A stretch of DNA of 64,000 nucleotides, taken from contig NZ_JAMGSL010000005.1 in the NCBI RefSeq assembly GCF_025195125.1, forward strand, positions 434,001-498,000. Direction: 5' to 3'. Position 1 is the first letter of the stretch. The number at the start of each line of letters is the position of its first letter. The notes beneath the pieces are model-generated. The model was not told the DNA's origin, searched no databases, and was given only the letters and a program-made list of their open reading frames with translations. The translations under genes were made by a program, and so were the position numbers. Below, piece after piece: positions 1 through 12,600 of the stretch. This stretch comes from Streptomyces sp. Je 1-79. GTDB lineage: Bacteria > Actinomycetota > Actinomycetes > Streptomycetales > Streptomycetaceae.

Positions 1-617
1 GGTCCGGTGTCGTACCCCAGCAGCTCGGGCCGGATCTTGCCCAGGACCCCCCGGTGGAGAAACTGGTGGTTCATGTCGAGCAGATTCTCGTGCATGAACG
101 TGTAGTGACACTTCACGGTGCGCGAGAACATCATCGTCTTGTGCCGGGGCGAGTCGAATTCCGGCAGCTCCGGCAGTGATACCAGAGGCGCCTTCTCCGG
201 GTCTCCCGGAAAGACGAACACCAGGCCGTACACCTCGCGGACCGGATAGGCGCGCACGCCCCTGGGCGGCCTGTCGACTCCCTTGGGGAGATAGGGGATC
301 TGGGAGATGTGGCCGTTTCCGCGGTAGGCCCACGCGTGATAGCAGCATCGGAGCACCTCGCCCTCCACGACGCCCAGGCTCAGCGGCACCTGGCGATGCG
401 CGCACCGGTCTTCCAGGGCGAAGACCTTCCCACTGGCGCCGCGGTACAACGCGATCCGCTCGCCCGCGAACACGGCGGCGAACGTCTTTCCCTTGCGGAC
501 GTCCCGCGACCGGGCGACCGGGTACCAGAAATCCGGATGGATTCCGATCCTCCGGAGGTCCGGGACGGTCCGGGAGTTCTCAGCGGCCGTACGCGGCCCT
601 GGTCGCGCCTCGGTCAT
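1..617 (-). CDS. Rieske 2Fe-2S ring-hydroxylating oxygenase, alpha subunit (3' part missing)
   Basis: The first 205 residues of an aromatic-ring-hydroxylating oxygenase large subunit are present; the rest lies beyond the left edge. The Rieske cluster ligands are visible as C72-x-H74 and C91-x2-H94, with the RCAHR and CCYHAW signatures. The start of the catalytic domain shows N178, D181, H184 and H188, matching the mononuclear iron facial triad, although the spacing between the two histidines is one residue shorter than the usual D-x2-H-x4-H. The ATG at 617 follows a GAGGGAG-like ribosome site. It is the last gene of a minus-strand run behind cydB, 166 bases downstream. Substrate is unknown; no reductase lies next to it in the window. 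Confidence 0.85.
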   Translation of the reverse strand, partial: MTEARPGPRTAAENSRTVPDLRRIGIHPDFWYPVARSRDVRKGKTFAAVFAGERIALYRGASGKVFALEDRCAHRQVPLSLGVVEGEVLRCCYHAWAYRGNGHISQIPYLPKGVDRPPRGVRAYPVREVYGLVFVFPGDPEKAPLVSLPELPEFDSPRHKTMMFSRTVKCHYTFMHENLLDMNHQFLHRGVLGKIRPELLGYDTG

Positions 618-783
618 CCATCACTCCCTCGCCAGGCAGGCCTCTGCTGCGGAACGTGCGGAACGCGAAAGCCGCCGGGCGCTCCCGTACCTCCTTCTGG
701 TTCCCGTATGTCGTACGGATGAGGCTCCCCCTGGCGGGTGACAGCGCCTGAACGGGGCGGGGCGCGTGGGGCCGTACGGGTGC

Positions 784-1830
784 TCAGCCCCCGCCTGCCG
801 CGCCGTCACCGCCTCCCCGCCGGAGATCCGCGTCGGTGAGTTCCTCCAGCTCGCCGTGGGTGTCCAGCCAGTAGAGGAGGACGACCGCCGGTACGACGAG
901 CACCAGGGCCACCAGGGTGACGATCGCCAGCCACGTCAGCGTGCCGGACGCGCCCGCGGCATCGGCCACGCTCAGCGAGGTGGGGACGAGATAGGGGCGC
1001 TGGGCCATGCCCCAGGCGATGACGGCGGACGCGACGACCCCGACCGCCGTGACGCGCATCCAGGTGCCCGGTGTCCGCAGGAGCAGCCAGGCCGTGGCGC
1101 AGGCGGCCACCCCCGCCACGACGACGAAGAGCAGCCCCAGGCCGTGGGTGAGCCCGTGCCAAACGTACGGGGAGTCGTCGTGCGTGACGAACCCGGTGAC
1201 CACCGCCAGGACGGTGAGCACCGCGAGACTGCCCAGCGCCCGCCGCCTGAAGTAGCCGACGAGGTCGGGGGCCTCGAACCGGCGGGCATCCCCCGTGAGG
1301 AAGACCGCGCCGAGGAAGGCCGTCGTCGCGACGGCGACCAGCCCGAACGTGAGCGAGGTGGGGTTGGCCCAGGCGTCCGTCGAGGCTTCCGTGCCCGGCG
1401 CCACGCGTCCCGACGCGACCCCGCCGACCGCGGCGCCGAGGAAGAACGGCGTGACGACCGAGGAGACGGCGAACACGGCACCGTACAGCCGCCGGCCGGT
1501 GAGCCGCCGGGACGGCTTGCGGAACGCGAAGCCGCCGCCGCGCAGGACCAGGCCCAGGGCGGCCAGCGCGAGGGGCAGCCACATCGCGGAGAACACGGTC
1601 TGGAACAGGAGGGGGAAGCCTGTCCACATGACGACGAGGACGAAGATCAGCCAGACGTTGTTGACCTCCCACACGGGGGCCATGGCGTGGTCGATGAGCC
1701 ACCGCGGACGCCGGCCCCGCTCGGCGCCGCCGGCCGTCAGGTCCCAGAAACCGGCGCCGTAGTCGGTTCCGCCCGCGCTTGCGTACGCGGCCACGGCGAG
1801 GAGCAGGACGACGGCGATGAGGTCGCTCAT
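784..1830 (-). CDS. cydB: Cytochrome bd ubiquinol oxidase subunit II
   Basis: A 348-residue, highly hydrophobic protein with about eight membrane segments, the normal size for CydB. With CydA it forms the quinol-oxidising, oxygen-reducing bd oxidase of the cytoplasmic membrane, which works at low oxygen and under nitrosative stress. The N-terminal segment with ASAGGTDYGAGFWDL and the WEVNNVWLI stretch around residue 55 are typical of the family. The ATG at 1830 overlaps the cydA stop by four bases, so the two are translationally coupled. No cydCD assembly genes are seen downstream; the next gene is the Rieske oxygenase. Confidence 0.95.
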   Translation of the reverse strand: MSDLIAVVLLLAVAAYASAGGTDYGAGFWDLTAGGAERGRRPRWLIDHAMAPVWEVNNVWLIFVLVVMWTGFPLLFQTVFSAMWLPLALAALGLVLRGGGFAFRKPSRRLTGRRLYGAVFAVSSVVTPFFLGAAVGGVASGRVAPGTEASTDAWANPTSLTFGLVAVATTAFLGAVFLTGDARRFEAPDLVGYFRRRALGSLAVLTVLAVVTGFVTHDDSPYVWHGLTHGLGLLFVVVAGVAACATAWLLLRTPGTWMRVTAVGVVASAVIAWGMAQRPYLVPTSLSVADAAGASGTLTWLAIVTLVALVLVVPAVVLLYWLDTHGELEELTDADLRRGGGDGAAGGG

Positions 1831-3296
1831 GGCCGGCCGTCCTCGGACCGGGCCGTCCCGCCGGCGTCGCCCGCGGGCAGGGGCACCCGGGGCCCGTACG
1901 GGGTGTCCTCCTCCGGCGCGTGCGCGGTGCCTCCCGCGGCCCGCTCCTCGTCGGCGAGGCGCCAGCGGGTGCGCATCTTCAGCAGGATGACGAGGAAGGA
2001 GCCGAAGAGGAACACGTACACCGCCATCACCACGCCGAGCATGATCCACAGCGTCGTGGAGCGGGTCGAGGTCACCGCCTCGGCGACCCGCATGTTCTCG
2101 TAGACGATCCAGGGCTGGCGTCCCACCTCGGCGGCGACCCAGCCGCACTCGACGGCCACGACGGAGCCGGCCCCGGCGCAGGCGGCGGCCCGGTAGAACC
2201 ACCGGGAGGCGGGAAGCCTTCGGTGCCGCAGCCAGACCAGCCCGTACCAGAGGGCGAGCAGGACCAGCGCGGATCCGATGAAGACCATGGCGTCGAAGGC
2301 CCAGTGGGCGATGGTCGCCTGAGTGGCCGTCGGACGCTGGTCGGCCGGGACGGAGGTCAGTCCCACCACCTTCGTGTCCGGGCTGAATCCGGCGAGGACG
2401 GAGTCGAGCAGCGGGATCTTGATTCCGCCCTTGACGGTCCCGTCCTCCTGGAGCCGTCCGAAGAGGTACTCAGGTACCCGCGTGTCGGTCTCCCAGACGA
2501 TCTCCAGCGCGGCGAACTTCACCGGCTGCTCGTGGAAGACCGACCGGGCGAGGGAGTCGCCCAGGACGAACTGCACCGGGGTGGCGATCGCGGCGATGGT
2601 GAACGGGACGGCGAACCCGAGCCGGTGGTAGTGGTCCCGGCGGCCCCGCAGCCAGCCCACGGCGTAGACGCCGGCCACCATGAAGCCCGCGGTGAGGATC
2701 ATCGCGACCACGAAGTGCCAGTACTGCGGCCCGAAGATCGGGGTGAAGATCACCTTCCGGACGTTCACGTCGACCGGGTTGCCCGCGGAGTCGAGGGAGA
2801 AGCCGCGCGGCGTGTTCATCCAGGAGTTGGCGGCCAGGATGCCGAACGCCCCCATCAGCGCCGCGGCCGGGAGCGGCAGCGCGAGCAGGAAGTGCGTACG
2901 GGGCTTCAGCCGCCGCCATCCGTACAGGTAGATGGCGATGAGGACGGCCTCCAGGAAGAACGCCCAGGCCTCGACCCCGAATCCGATGCCGAAGACATCA
3001 CCCCACCGGCCCATCAGGCCGGGCCAGAGCAGGCCGAACTCGAAGGAGAGCACCGTGCCGGTGACGATGCCCAGCGCGAACTGCACCGCCATGACGGCCG
3101 ACCAGCGCCGCGCCAGGAGCAGGGCCGCGGCGTCCTTGCGACGCAGCCCGCGGTAGTGCATGACCAGGGTGATGAAAGGGAAGGCCACGCCCAGCGGCAC
3201 CAGGATGATGTGGGACGCCAGGGTGAAGGCCATGAGTTCCCGGGCCGGCAGCAGTTGGGCCGGGGCATCCGCCAGCAGGTGGAACGAGGTGGGCAT
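1827..3296 (-). CDS. cydA: Cytochrome bd ubiquinol oxidase subunit I
   Basis: A 489-residue haem-carrying subunit of the bd oxidase. Probable haem ligands are H29 (ASHIILVPLG), H194 (GPQYWHF) and about M402 (YENMRVAEA). The quinol-site signature GWVAAEVGRQPW is present. The loop between the quinol-binding helices is short, as in the non-E. coli (short Q-loop) class. The C-terminal 40 residues after the last membrane segment are hydrophilic and acidic. The start at 3296 lies only 35 bases after the preceding SDR stop, suggesting a shared transcript SDR-cydA-cydB. I saw no obvious Rex-type operator upstream. Confidence 0.95.
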   Translation of the reverse strand: MPTSFHLLADAPAQLLPARELMAFTLASHIILVPLGVAFPFITLVMHYRGLRRKDAAALLLARRWSAVMAVQFALGIVTGTVLSFEFGLLWPGLMGRWGDVFGIGFGVEAWAFFLEAVLIAIYLYGWRRLKPRTHFLLALPLPAAALMGAFGILAANSWMNTPRGFSLDSAGNPVDVNVRKVIFTPIFGPQYWHFVVAMILTAGFMVAGVYAVGWLRGRRDHYHRLGFAVPFTIAAIATPVQFVLGDSLARSVFHEQPVKFAALEIVWETDTRVPEYLFGRLQEDGTVKGGIKIPLLDSVLAGFSPDTKVVGLTSVPADQRPTATQATIAHWAFDAMVFIGSALVLLALWYGLVWLRHRRLPASRWFYRAAACAGAGSVVAVECGWVAAEVGRQPWIVYENMRVAEAVTSTRSTTLWIMLGVVMAVYVFLFGSFLVILLKMRTRWRLADEERAAGGTAHAPEEDTPYGPRVPLPAGDAGGTARSEDGRP

Positions 3297-3331
3297 ACAC
3301 GCCTTCGCTGTTCGTGACGTCCGGGAGAGGG

Positions 3332-4171
<840 letters not shown>

Positions 4172-4359
4172 GACTCCCTGCCTCCTTGCCCGGCGGCCCT
4201 GTGGCCGCCCCGCCCGGCTGCACCGGCCGGTCCGGAGGTCACGGAATCACCGGACGGGACGGACGGCCCGCAACGGGAACCGGCATTGGGCCGTTGGGCC
4301 GCGCATCTTCGTCCGATCGGAGGACCGGCGGGCCGCAATGGGCCCGCACGGCGCGGGCC

Positions 4360-5964
4360 TCAGCCCAGCCGGGCCAGGAGGTGGTCGCCGACCCGCAGGG
4401 CGTTGGCGATGGCCGTCAGGGACGGGTTCACCGCGCCGATGCTCGGGAAGAAGCTCGTGTCGACGACGTAGAGGTTGTCCAGGTCGTGGGCCTTGCAGTC
4501 CACGTCCAGCGCGGAGGCGGCCGGGTCGGTCCCGAAGCGCACGGTGCCCGCCTGATGCGCGGTCGCGCCGATCGGCATGCCCTTGTGCAGGTAGATGCTG
4601 TGGGAGAGCAGATGGTGCTCGTGCATGCCCAGGTGGCCGAGCATCCCCTGAAGCTTGTGCCGCAGCCGGCGCAGGCCCTCGGTGTTGTTCGTCTCGTCGA
4701 GAGCGAGATGGATCCGCCCGTCGGCGTCGAGGGTGACCCGGTTGTCGGCCAGCGGCAGGTCCTCACCGCACAGCCAGAAGTCGACGGCGTGGTGCGCCAG
4801 GACCTCGAACGGCATGTCCGGCGTCACCGCGCCCGCCCACCGCGGGGCCTCGCCGTGGATCTGCTCGGCGTCCGACTTGCCCAGCATCTGGATGCCGCCC
4901 AACGGGAAGTCCCAGTCGTCCGCCCCGAGGTACCAGTCGTGCAGGGCCAGGGTCTTCTGGAACTGGGTGTCGTTGGGCTCCTTCGACACCGCCATCAGGG
5001 CCGCGTTGTTGTGCCGCATGTAGAACCGGCCGACCACGTCGGAGCTGTTCGCGAGTCCGCGGGGGTGGTGCTCGTTCGCCGAGGCGAGCAGCAGTGCCGC
5101 GGAGTTGACCGCCCCGCAGGAGACGACCACCACGTCGGCCGTGTACCGGACCTCCGAACCGTCGGGGAGCCGGCCGACGACGGCGCTGACACTGCGCCCG
5201 GTCGCGTCCGTCTCCAGCCGGACCACCTGCGTGTCCGTGACCATCTCGACGTTGGGGTGCCGTAGCGCGGGCTCCACGCAGATCACCTCGGCGTCGGACT
5301 TGCCCCGCACCAGACACGGGAAGCCGTCCACCCGGTTGCAGCGGATGCAGACACTGGAGTGGGTGGCCCTCCCTCCCTCCCCCTGGCTGAGATCGACGCC
5401 GATCGGCAGGTGGAAGGGGTGCAGACCCCGCTTCTCGAGGTCGTCGCTCAGCTGCTGGATGCGCGGCTCGTGCTCCACGGGCGGGTGGGCGTACTGCGCG
5501 CTCACCGGGCCCTCGCCGGGGTCCTCCCCATGGCGGCCGTGGACGAGGAAGAGGTGCTCGGCCTGCGTGTAGTACGGCTCCAGGTCCTCGTACCGCAGCG
5601 GCCAGGCCGGCGAGAGGCCGCCGTGGTGGCGGAGTTCGCCGAAGTCCTCGGGCCGCAGCCGGAAGAGGGCGGCGCCGTAGAACTTGGTGTTGCCGCCGAC
5701 GTAGTAGTTCACCTCGGGCGGGAACTCGTTGCCTTCGCGGTCGATCCAGAACTCGGGTGCCCGGTACTTCCCCCGGACGAAGACGGCGGTCGAGTCCCAG
5801 TTGTCCCGCTCGCGCGGCAGGTAGTTGCCGCGTTCGACGAGGAGGACGCGTTTGCCGGAGGGGGCGAGGCGATGGGCGAGGGTGCCGCCTCCCGCACCGG
5901 TACCGATGATGACGACGTCGTAGTGAGGGGCGTCGCCCACGGCGACCACCGTCCTTGTGATCAC
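4360..5964 (-). CDS. GMC-family FAD oxidoreductase
   Basis: A 534-residue flavoprotein of the glucose-methanol-choline family. The Rossmann motif GTGAGGGTLAHRL is at residues 21-33, an FAD-associated YYVGGNTKFYG stretch lies near 105, and the C-terminal VDTSFFPSIGAVNPSLTAIANA motif region is intact, together with the conserved AHQAGTVRFG segment. GMC enzymes oxidise alcohols or sugars, often passing electrons to quinone or cytochrome. It has no signal peptide, so it should be cytoplasmic or peripheral. Being upstream of an SDR and a bd oxidase, it may supply reducing equivalents to the same pathway; this is inference only. Confidence 0.88.
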   Translation of the reverse strand: MITRTVVAVGDAPHYDVVIIGTGAGGGTLAHRLAPSGKRVLLVERGNYLPRERDNWDSTAVFVRGKYRAPEFWIDREGNEFPPEVNYYVGGNTKFYGAALFRLRPEDFGELRHHGGLSPAWPLRYEDLEPYYTQAEHLFLVHGRHGEDPGEGPVSAQYAHPPVEHEPRIQQLSDDLEKRGLHPFHLPIGVDLSQGEGGRATHSSVCIRCNRVDGFPCLVRGKSDAEVICVEPALRHPNVEMVTDTQVVRLETDATGRSVSAVVGRLPDGSEVRYTADVVVVSCGAVNSAALLLASANEHHPRGLANSSDVVGRFYMRHNNAALMAVSKEPNDTQFQKTLALHDWYLGADDWDFPLGGIQMLGKSDAEQIHGEAPRWAGAVTPDMPFEVLAHHAVDFWLCGEDLPLADNRVTLDADGRIHLALDETNNTEGLRRLRHKLQGMLGHLGMHEHHLLSHSIYLHKGMPIGATAHQAGTVRFGTDPAASALDVDCKAHDLDNLYVVDTSFFPSIGAVNPSLTAIANALRVGDHLLARLG

Positions 5965-6093
5965 GGGCCCTGACGGGCGTCGGGCCCTGTCTCCCCGCCG
6001 CTGCGGGGGCCGGGTGGTCCCACCCGTTCGAACGTATCCGGCCTCCCGTCGAACGGCGACCGGAGGGACGGCCGCCGGGCCGGAACAGCCGCG

Positions 6094-7035
6094 TCACAGC
6101 ACCGCGATCGGGTTCACCGGCGAGCCCGTGGCTCCGGGCAGCCGCAGCGGGGCGACCACGCACAGGAAGCTCCAGCGCCCCGCCCGCGCGCAGGCCGGGA
6201 CCAGCTCCTCGAACCGCAGGTAGTCCATGAGGTGGATGCCCATGGCATGGATGGCCAGGACGTGGACGGGGAAGGCGATGCCCTCCACCGCGCTGGGCGC
6301 ACTGTCGTTGTTGCCGTCGCCGCCCAGGACGGCGACCTGCCGCGCGGCCAGGAAGTCCAGGGCGTCGGGGTGGAGGCCGGCCCGGGCCGTGGCCGCGTTC
6401 CACGGTCCCAGTCGCGTACGGCGGAGGCGGTGCCCCACCCGGACGAACAGCAGGTCCCCGGGGCCCACCCGGACCCCTTGCGCGGTCTCGGCGGCCGTCA
6501 GGTCGTCCGCCGTCACCTGGTCGCCCGGCTCCAGCCAGGGCACGCCCCGCAGCCGGGGGATGTCCAGGAGCACGCCCCGGCCGACGATGCCGTTCCCGAC
6601 CAGGCCCACGGAGAGCGCACGGGCGCCCTCGGCCGTCACGCTGGTCGCGGGCACCCCGCCGTACAGCTCGCCGTCGAACACCACGTGGCAGAGAGCGTCG
6701 AGATGGCTGTCCGCGTCCCCGTGCACGTTCATGGCGAAGCGGTCGGTGGCGAAGTGCAGCCCCTCGGCGCGGAGGTCGCCCGGGCCGGGGCCGGTCATCC
6801 GGTGCACCGCGGGCTCGGGGTCGTCCGGGCCCGCCACGGTCTCGATCGGAGCGGACAGCGACACGGTGTGTCCGAGGCGGACCTCCGCGACGGCCGCCAC
6901 CACACGGTCGGGCGTCAGATGGCAGAGCGCGCCCCGTGCCTCGTCGTCGCCCGCCGACCGCGCCGCCTCGCGCCGCAGCCGCTCGTAGAGCGCCCGGAAC
7001 TGGTGCGCGGTCAGACGGGGAACGGCCGGGTTCAC
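6094..7035 (-). CDS. Cyclase-family metal hydrolase (KynB-like fold)
   Basis: A 313-residue protein of the cyclase/kynurenine-formamidase-like superfamily. Its metal-binding motif appears as HGDADSHLDALCH, a variant of H-x-G-T-H-x-D-x3-H in which the third and fourth positions are changed but the histidine and aspartate ligands are kept. Further conserved stretches are GRGVLLDI and the C-terminal VHVLAIHAMGIHLMDY. Members hydrolyse cyclic amides, formamides or related compounds; the substrate here is unknown. It is 43 bases downstream of a small membrane protein and 129 bases upstream of the GMC oxidoreductase, in the same orientation. Confidence 0.82.
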   Translation of the reverse strand: MNPAVPRLTAHQFRALYERLRREAARSAGDDEARGALCHLTPDRVVAAVAEVRLGHTVSLSAPIETVAGPDDPEPAVHRMTGPGPGDLRAEGLHFATDRFAMNVHGDADSHLDALCHVVFDGELYGGVPATSVTAEGARALSVGLVGNGIVGRGVLLDIPRLRGVPWLEPGDQVTADDLTAAETAQGVRVGPGDLLFVRVGHRLRRTRLGPWNAATARAGLHPDALDFLAARQVAVLGGDGNNDSAPSAVEGIAFPVHVLAIHAMGIHLMDYLRFEELVPACARAGRWSFLCVVAPLRLPGATGSPVNPIAVL

Positions 7036-7078
7036 GGGGCGTCCTCCAGGGCCCGCTCGGGACGGCCGTCGCCGGCCG

Positions 7079-9104
<2,026 letters not shown>

Positions 9105-9146
9105 ACGGCGCACCTGACGCACGGCGGACGGAAGTGAGAGGCGGGG

Positions 9147-9169
9147 CCATCGGTCGAACGGACCGGTGG
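9147..9169 (+). terminator. Stem-loop after the serine hydrolase gene
   Basis: CCATCGGTC at 9147-9155 pairs with GACCGGTGG at 9161-9169 (nine pairs, one G-T wobble) around a 5-base loop. It starts 42 bases after the stop codon. There is no clear T-run, which is common for Streptomyces terminators. Confidence 0.4.
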
Positions 9170-9214
9170 TCCCGTCCCGTGTCCGCCCCCGGTCTCGGTC
9201 CCGTCCCGTGTCCG
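9169..9214. repeat. 17-bp direct repeat in GC-rich intergenic DNA
   Basis: GTCCCGTCCCGTGTCCG occurs at 9169-9185 and 9198-9214, a 29-base period, followed by further degenerate GTCCCG-like units to about 9260. It lies in the 521-base gap between the serine hydrolase and nitrate reductase genes. I see no reliable gene in this gap. Confidence 0.6.
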
Positions 9215-9536
9215 GCCCCGCCACCGGGCCCCGGTTCCGGCCTCGGCCCCGGTCCCGACGGGGATACCGCCCCGACCGCGGGCCACGGCCCCCACTTCCA
9301 CGCGCGGCGCGGCCCCGCCCGCGCCGCAGTTCGCGGGCGGGGCCGGGCGCGATCCCCCTCGGGGGCCACTACGAGGACCGCGTACCGACACACTGCCACC
9401 GGCCGTCCCCGTGCGACAGGGTCGTGCACGAAAGAACCGCCGGCATATTCCGCTCCGATCGGACCCAGGCGCGGCCCGGGCCGGCTCCGCGCTCCCGGCG
9501 TTCTCACACCGCATGCCCGGCAGGTGTGTGACGAGC

Positions 9537-9575
9537 GTTACCCTGCAAGATCGTCCCGAGTCACACCGGCGTAAT
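9537..9575 (+). promoter_or_regulatory. Possible GlnR-type nitrogen-control box upstream of nitrate reductase
   Basis: The series GTTAC (9537), AGATC (9548), GTCAC (9560) and GTAAT (9571), with gaps of 6, 7 and 6 bases, resembles the alternating gTnAC / GaAAC half-sites bound by GlnR in Streptomyces. The two gTnAC-like elements match well and the second-type elements only partly. The position, about 50-90 bases before the start, is right for control of a nitrate-assimilation gene. Confidence 0.4.
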
Positions 9576-9625
9576 GGGTGTTTCGTACCGTCGGGAGCAC
9601 GCTCGAACGACAGAGAGGCCCTCCG

Positions 9626-12600
9626 TTGCCCCCACAGGACTCGTCGGCCGCCGTCACCCAGGTGCGGACCGTCTGCTCCTACTGCGGTGTGGGATGCGGT
9701 CTGCTCCTCGACATCGCCTCCGGTCCCGACGGCCGCCGCACGGTCCTCAAGGCCTCCGGGGACAAGGCGCACCCCGCGAACTTCGGACGGCTGTGCACCA
9801 AGGGCGCGACGACGGCCGACATGCTCGCCGCGCCAGGACGGCTGACCACCGCGCTGGTGCGTCCCGAGCGCGGCACCGAGCCGGTGCCCGCCCCGGTGGA
9901 CGAGGCGATCACGAGCACGGCCCGGCGGCTGCGGAGCATCATCGACGAGCACGGGCCCGACGCCTTCGCGTTCTACGTGTCGGGGCAGATGAGCCTGGAG
10001 GCGCAGTACCTCGCCAACAAGCTGGCCAAGGGGTACATACGTACCAACCAGATCGAGTCCAACTCCCGGCTGTGCATGGCGAGCGCGGGCACCGGCTACA
10101 AGCTCTCCCTCGGCGCCGACGGACCCCCCGGTTCCTACCAGGACTTCGAGCGGGCGGACGTCTTCCTCGTCATCGGCTCCAACATGGCCGACTGCCATCC
10201 CATCCTCTTCCTGCGGATGATGGAACGGGTGAAGGCGGGCGCACGGCTGATCGTGGTCGACCCGCGGCGCAGCGCCACCGCCGACAAGGCCGACCTCTTC
10301 CTCCCGATCAAGCCGGGCACCGACCTCGCGCTGCTCAACGGCCTGCTGCACCTGCTCACCGAGAACGGGCACACCGACACCGGCTTCATCGCCGAACGCA
10401 CCGAGGGCTGGGACGCGATGCCGGCCTTCCTCGCGGACTACCCGCCCGCCACCGTCGCCGAGATCACCGGGCTCCCGGAGGAGGACATCCGCCGGGCGGC
10501 GGAGTGGATCGGCACGGCGGGGGAGTGGATGAGTTGCTGGACCATGGGGCTCAACCAGTCCAGCCACGGCACCTGGAACACCAACGCCCTGATCAACCTG
10601 CACCTGGCGACCGGCGCGATCTGCCGCCCGGGCAGCGGCCCCTTCTCCCTCACCGGCCAGCCCAACGCCATGGGCGGCCGCGAGATGGGGTACATGGGCC
10701 CCGGCCTGCCCGGGCAGCGCTCGGTGCTCGTGGACGAGGACCGCGCCTTCGTCGAGGAGCTGTGGGGCCTGGAACCCGGCACCGTGCGCGCGGACGGTTC
10801 CGGCAAGGGCACCGTCGACATGTTCCGGCGCATGGCCGACGGCGAGATCAAGGCCTGCTGGATCATCTGCACCAACCCCGTCGCCTCGGTCGCCAACCGC
10901 AGGACCGTCATCGAGGGCCTGGAGACCGCCGAACTCGTCGTCACCCAGGACGTGTTCGCCGAGACCGAGACCAACGCCTACGCCGATGTCGTGCTCCCCG
11001 GCGCCCTGTGGACCGAGACCGAGGGCGTACTGATCAACAGCGAACGCAACCTCACCCTCGCCCGGCCCGCGGTGGACCCGCCGGGCGAGGCGCTCGCGGA
11101 CTGGCGGATCATCGCCCGGATCGCCTGCGAGATGGGGTACGAGGACGGATTCTCCTACGAGAGCGCCGAGGAGGTCTTCGAGGAGATCAAGCGCGCCGCG
11201 AACCCGAAGACCGGATACGACCTGCGGGGCGTGACGTACGAGCGGCTGCGTGCCACACCCGTTCAGTGGCCCGCCCCGACCGCCGACGGCCCGGACCGCA
11301 ACCCGATCCGCTATGTCGGTGACGACGGCGGACCCGTGTTCCCGACGGCGAGCGGACGGGCGGTCTTCTTCGCCCGCCCGCACCTTCCGGCGGCCGAGAT
11401 GCCCGACGACGACTACCCGTTCGTCCTCAACACCGGGCGGCTCCAGCACCAGTGGCACACCCTGACCAAGACCGGAAAGGTCGCCAAGCTCAACAAGCTC
11501 GACCCGAGCCCCTTCGTGGAGATCCACCCGGACGACGCGGCGCGGCTCGGCGTCGACGAGGGCGACTCGGTGGAGGTCGCGTCCCGGCGCGGGCGGGCCG
11601 TGCTGCCCGCCGTCGTCACCGACCGGGTGCGCCCGGGCTGCTGCTTCGCGCCCTTCCACTGGAACGACCTGTTCGGCGAGTACCTGAGCATCAACGCGGT
11701 GACCAGCGACGCCGTCGACCCGCTCTCCTTCCAGCCCGAGTTCAAGGTCTGCGCGGTGACGCTGGAGAAGGTCGCGGCCCCGGCCGTACCCGCCCCGGAA
11801 CCCGGGGCGGGTACGGCCGGGGAGCAGACGACCGTGATCGTCCCCACCGCCGTCCAGCCCGGCGCGGCAGCCGTCTTCGGGCTGGAGAACGCACCCCCGC
11901 CCACCCTCGCCGAGCACGAACGCCAGTACCTGGTCGGCTTCCTCGCCGGTCTCGCCTCCGGCGCGCCCGGGGTTCCCGTGCTGCCGTCGGGCGCGCCGTT
12001 CAGCGAGGAGCACGCCCGCTGGGTGAACGGGGTGCTCGCCGGCCTGTACTCCCGAGCGCCGGAGACCGCCGTGGAGCCCATGCCGCGCTCCACCGCGCCG
12101 GGCCGTGAGGTCGTCGTGCTGTGGGCCTCCCAGACGGGCAACGCCGAGGAGTTCGCCGCGTCCGCCGCCGAGCGGCTCTCCGCGGCGGGACACCGCCCCG
12201 CGCTCCTCGGCATGGACGCCACCGACCCCACCTCCCTGCCGCCCGCCGCCGACCTGCTCCTCATCACCAGCACGTTCGGCGACGGGGACGCGCCCGACAA
12301 CGGCTCCGGGTTCTGGGACGCGCTCACGGCCGCCGACACCCCTCGCCTGGACGGCCGGCGCTACGCCGTGCTCGCCCTCGGCGACTCCTCGTACGACGAC
12401 TTCTGCGGCCACGGTCGCCGCCTGGACCAGCGCCTGGACGAGCTGGGGGCCGTACGCCTGGCCCCGCGCACGGACTGCGAACCGGACTACGAACCCTCCG
12501 CCCACGCCTGGCTGGAGCAGGTCCTCACCCGGCTCACCCCGGAGCCGACGACCGACGCCGCCCCGACCACCAGTCCGGTCACCGCCCCCGCCCCGGCCGC

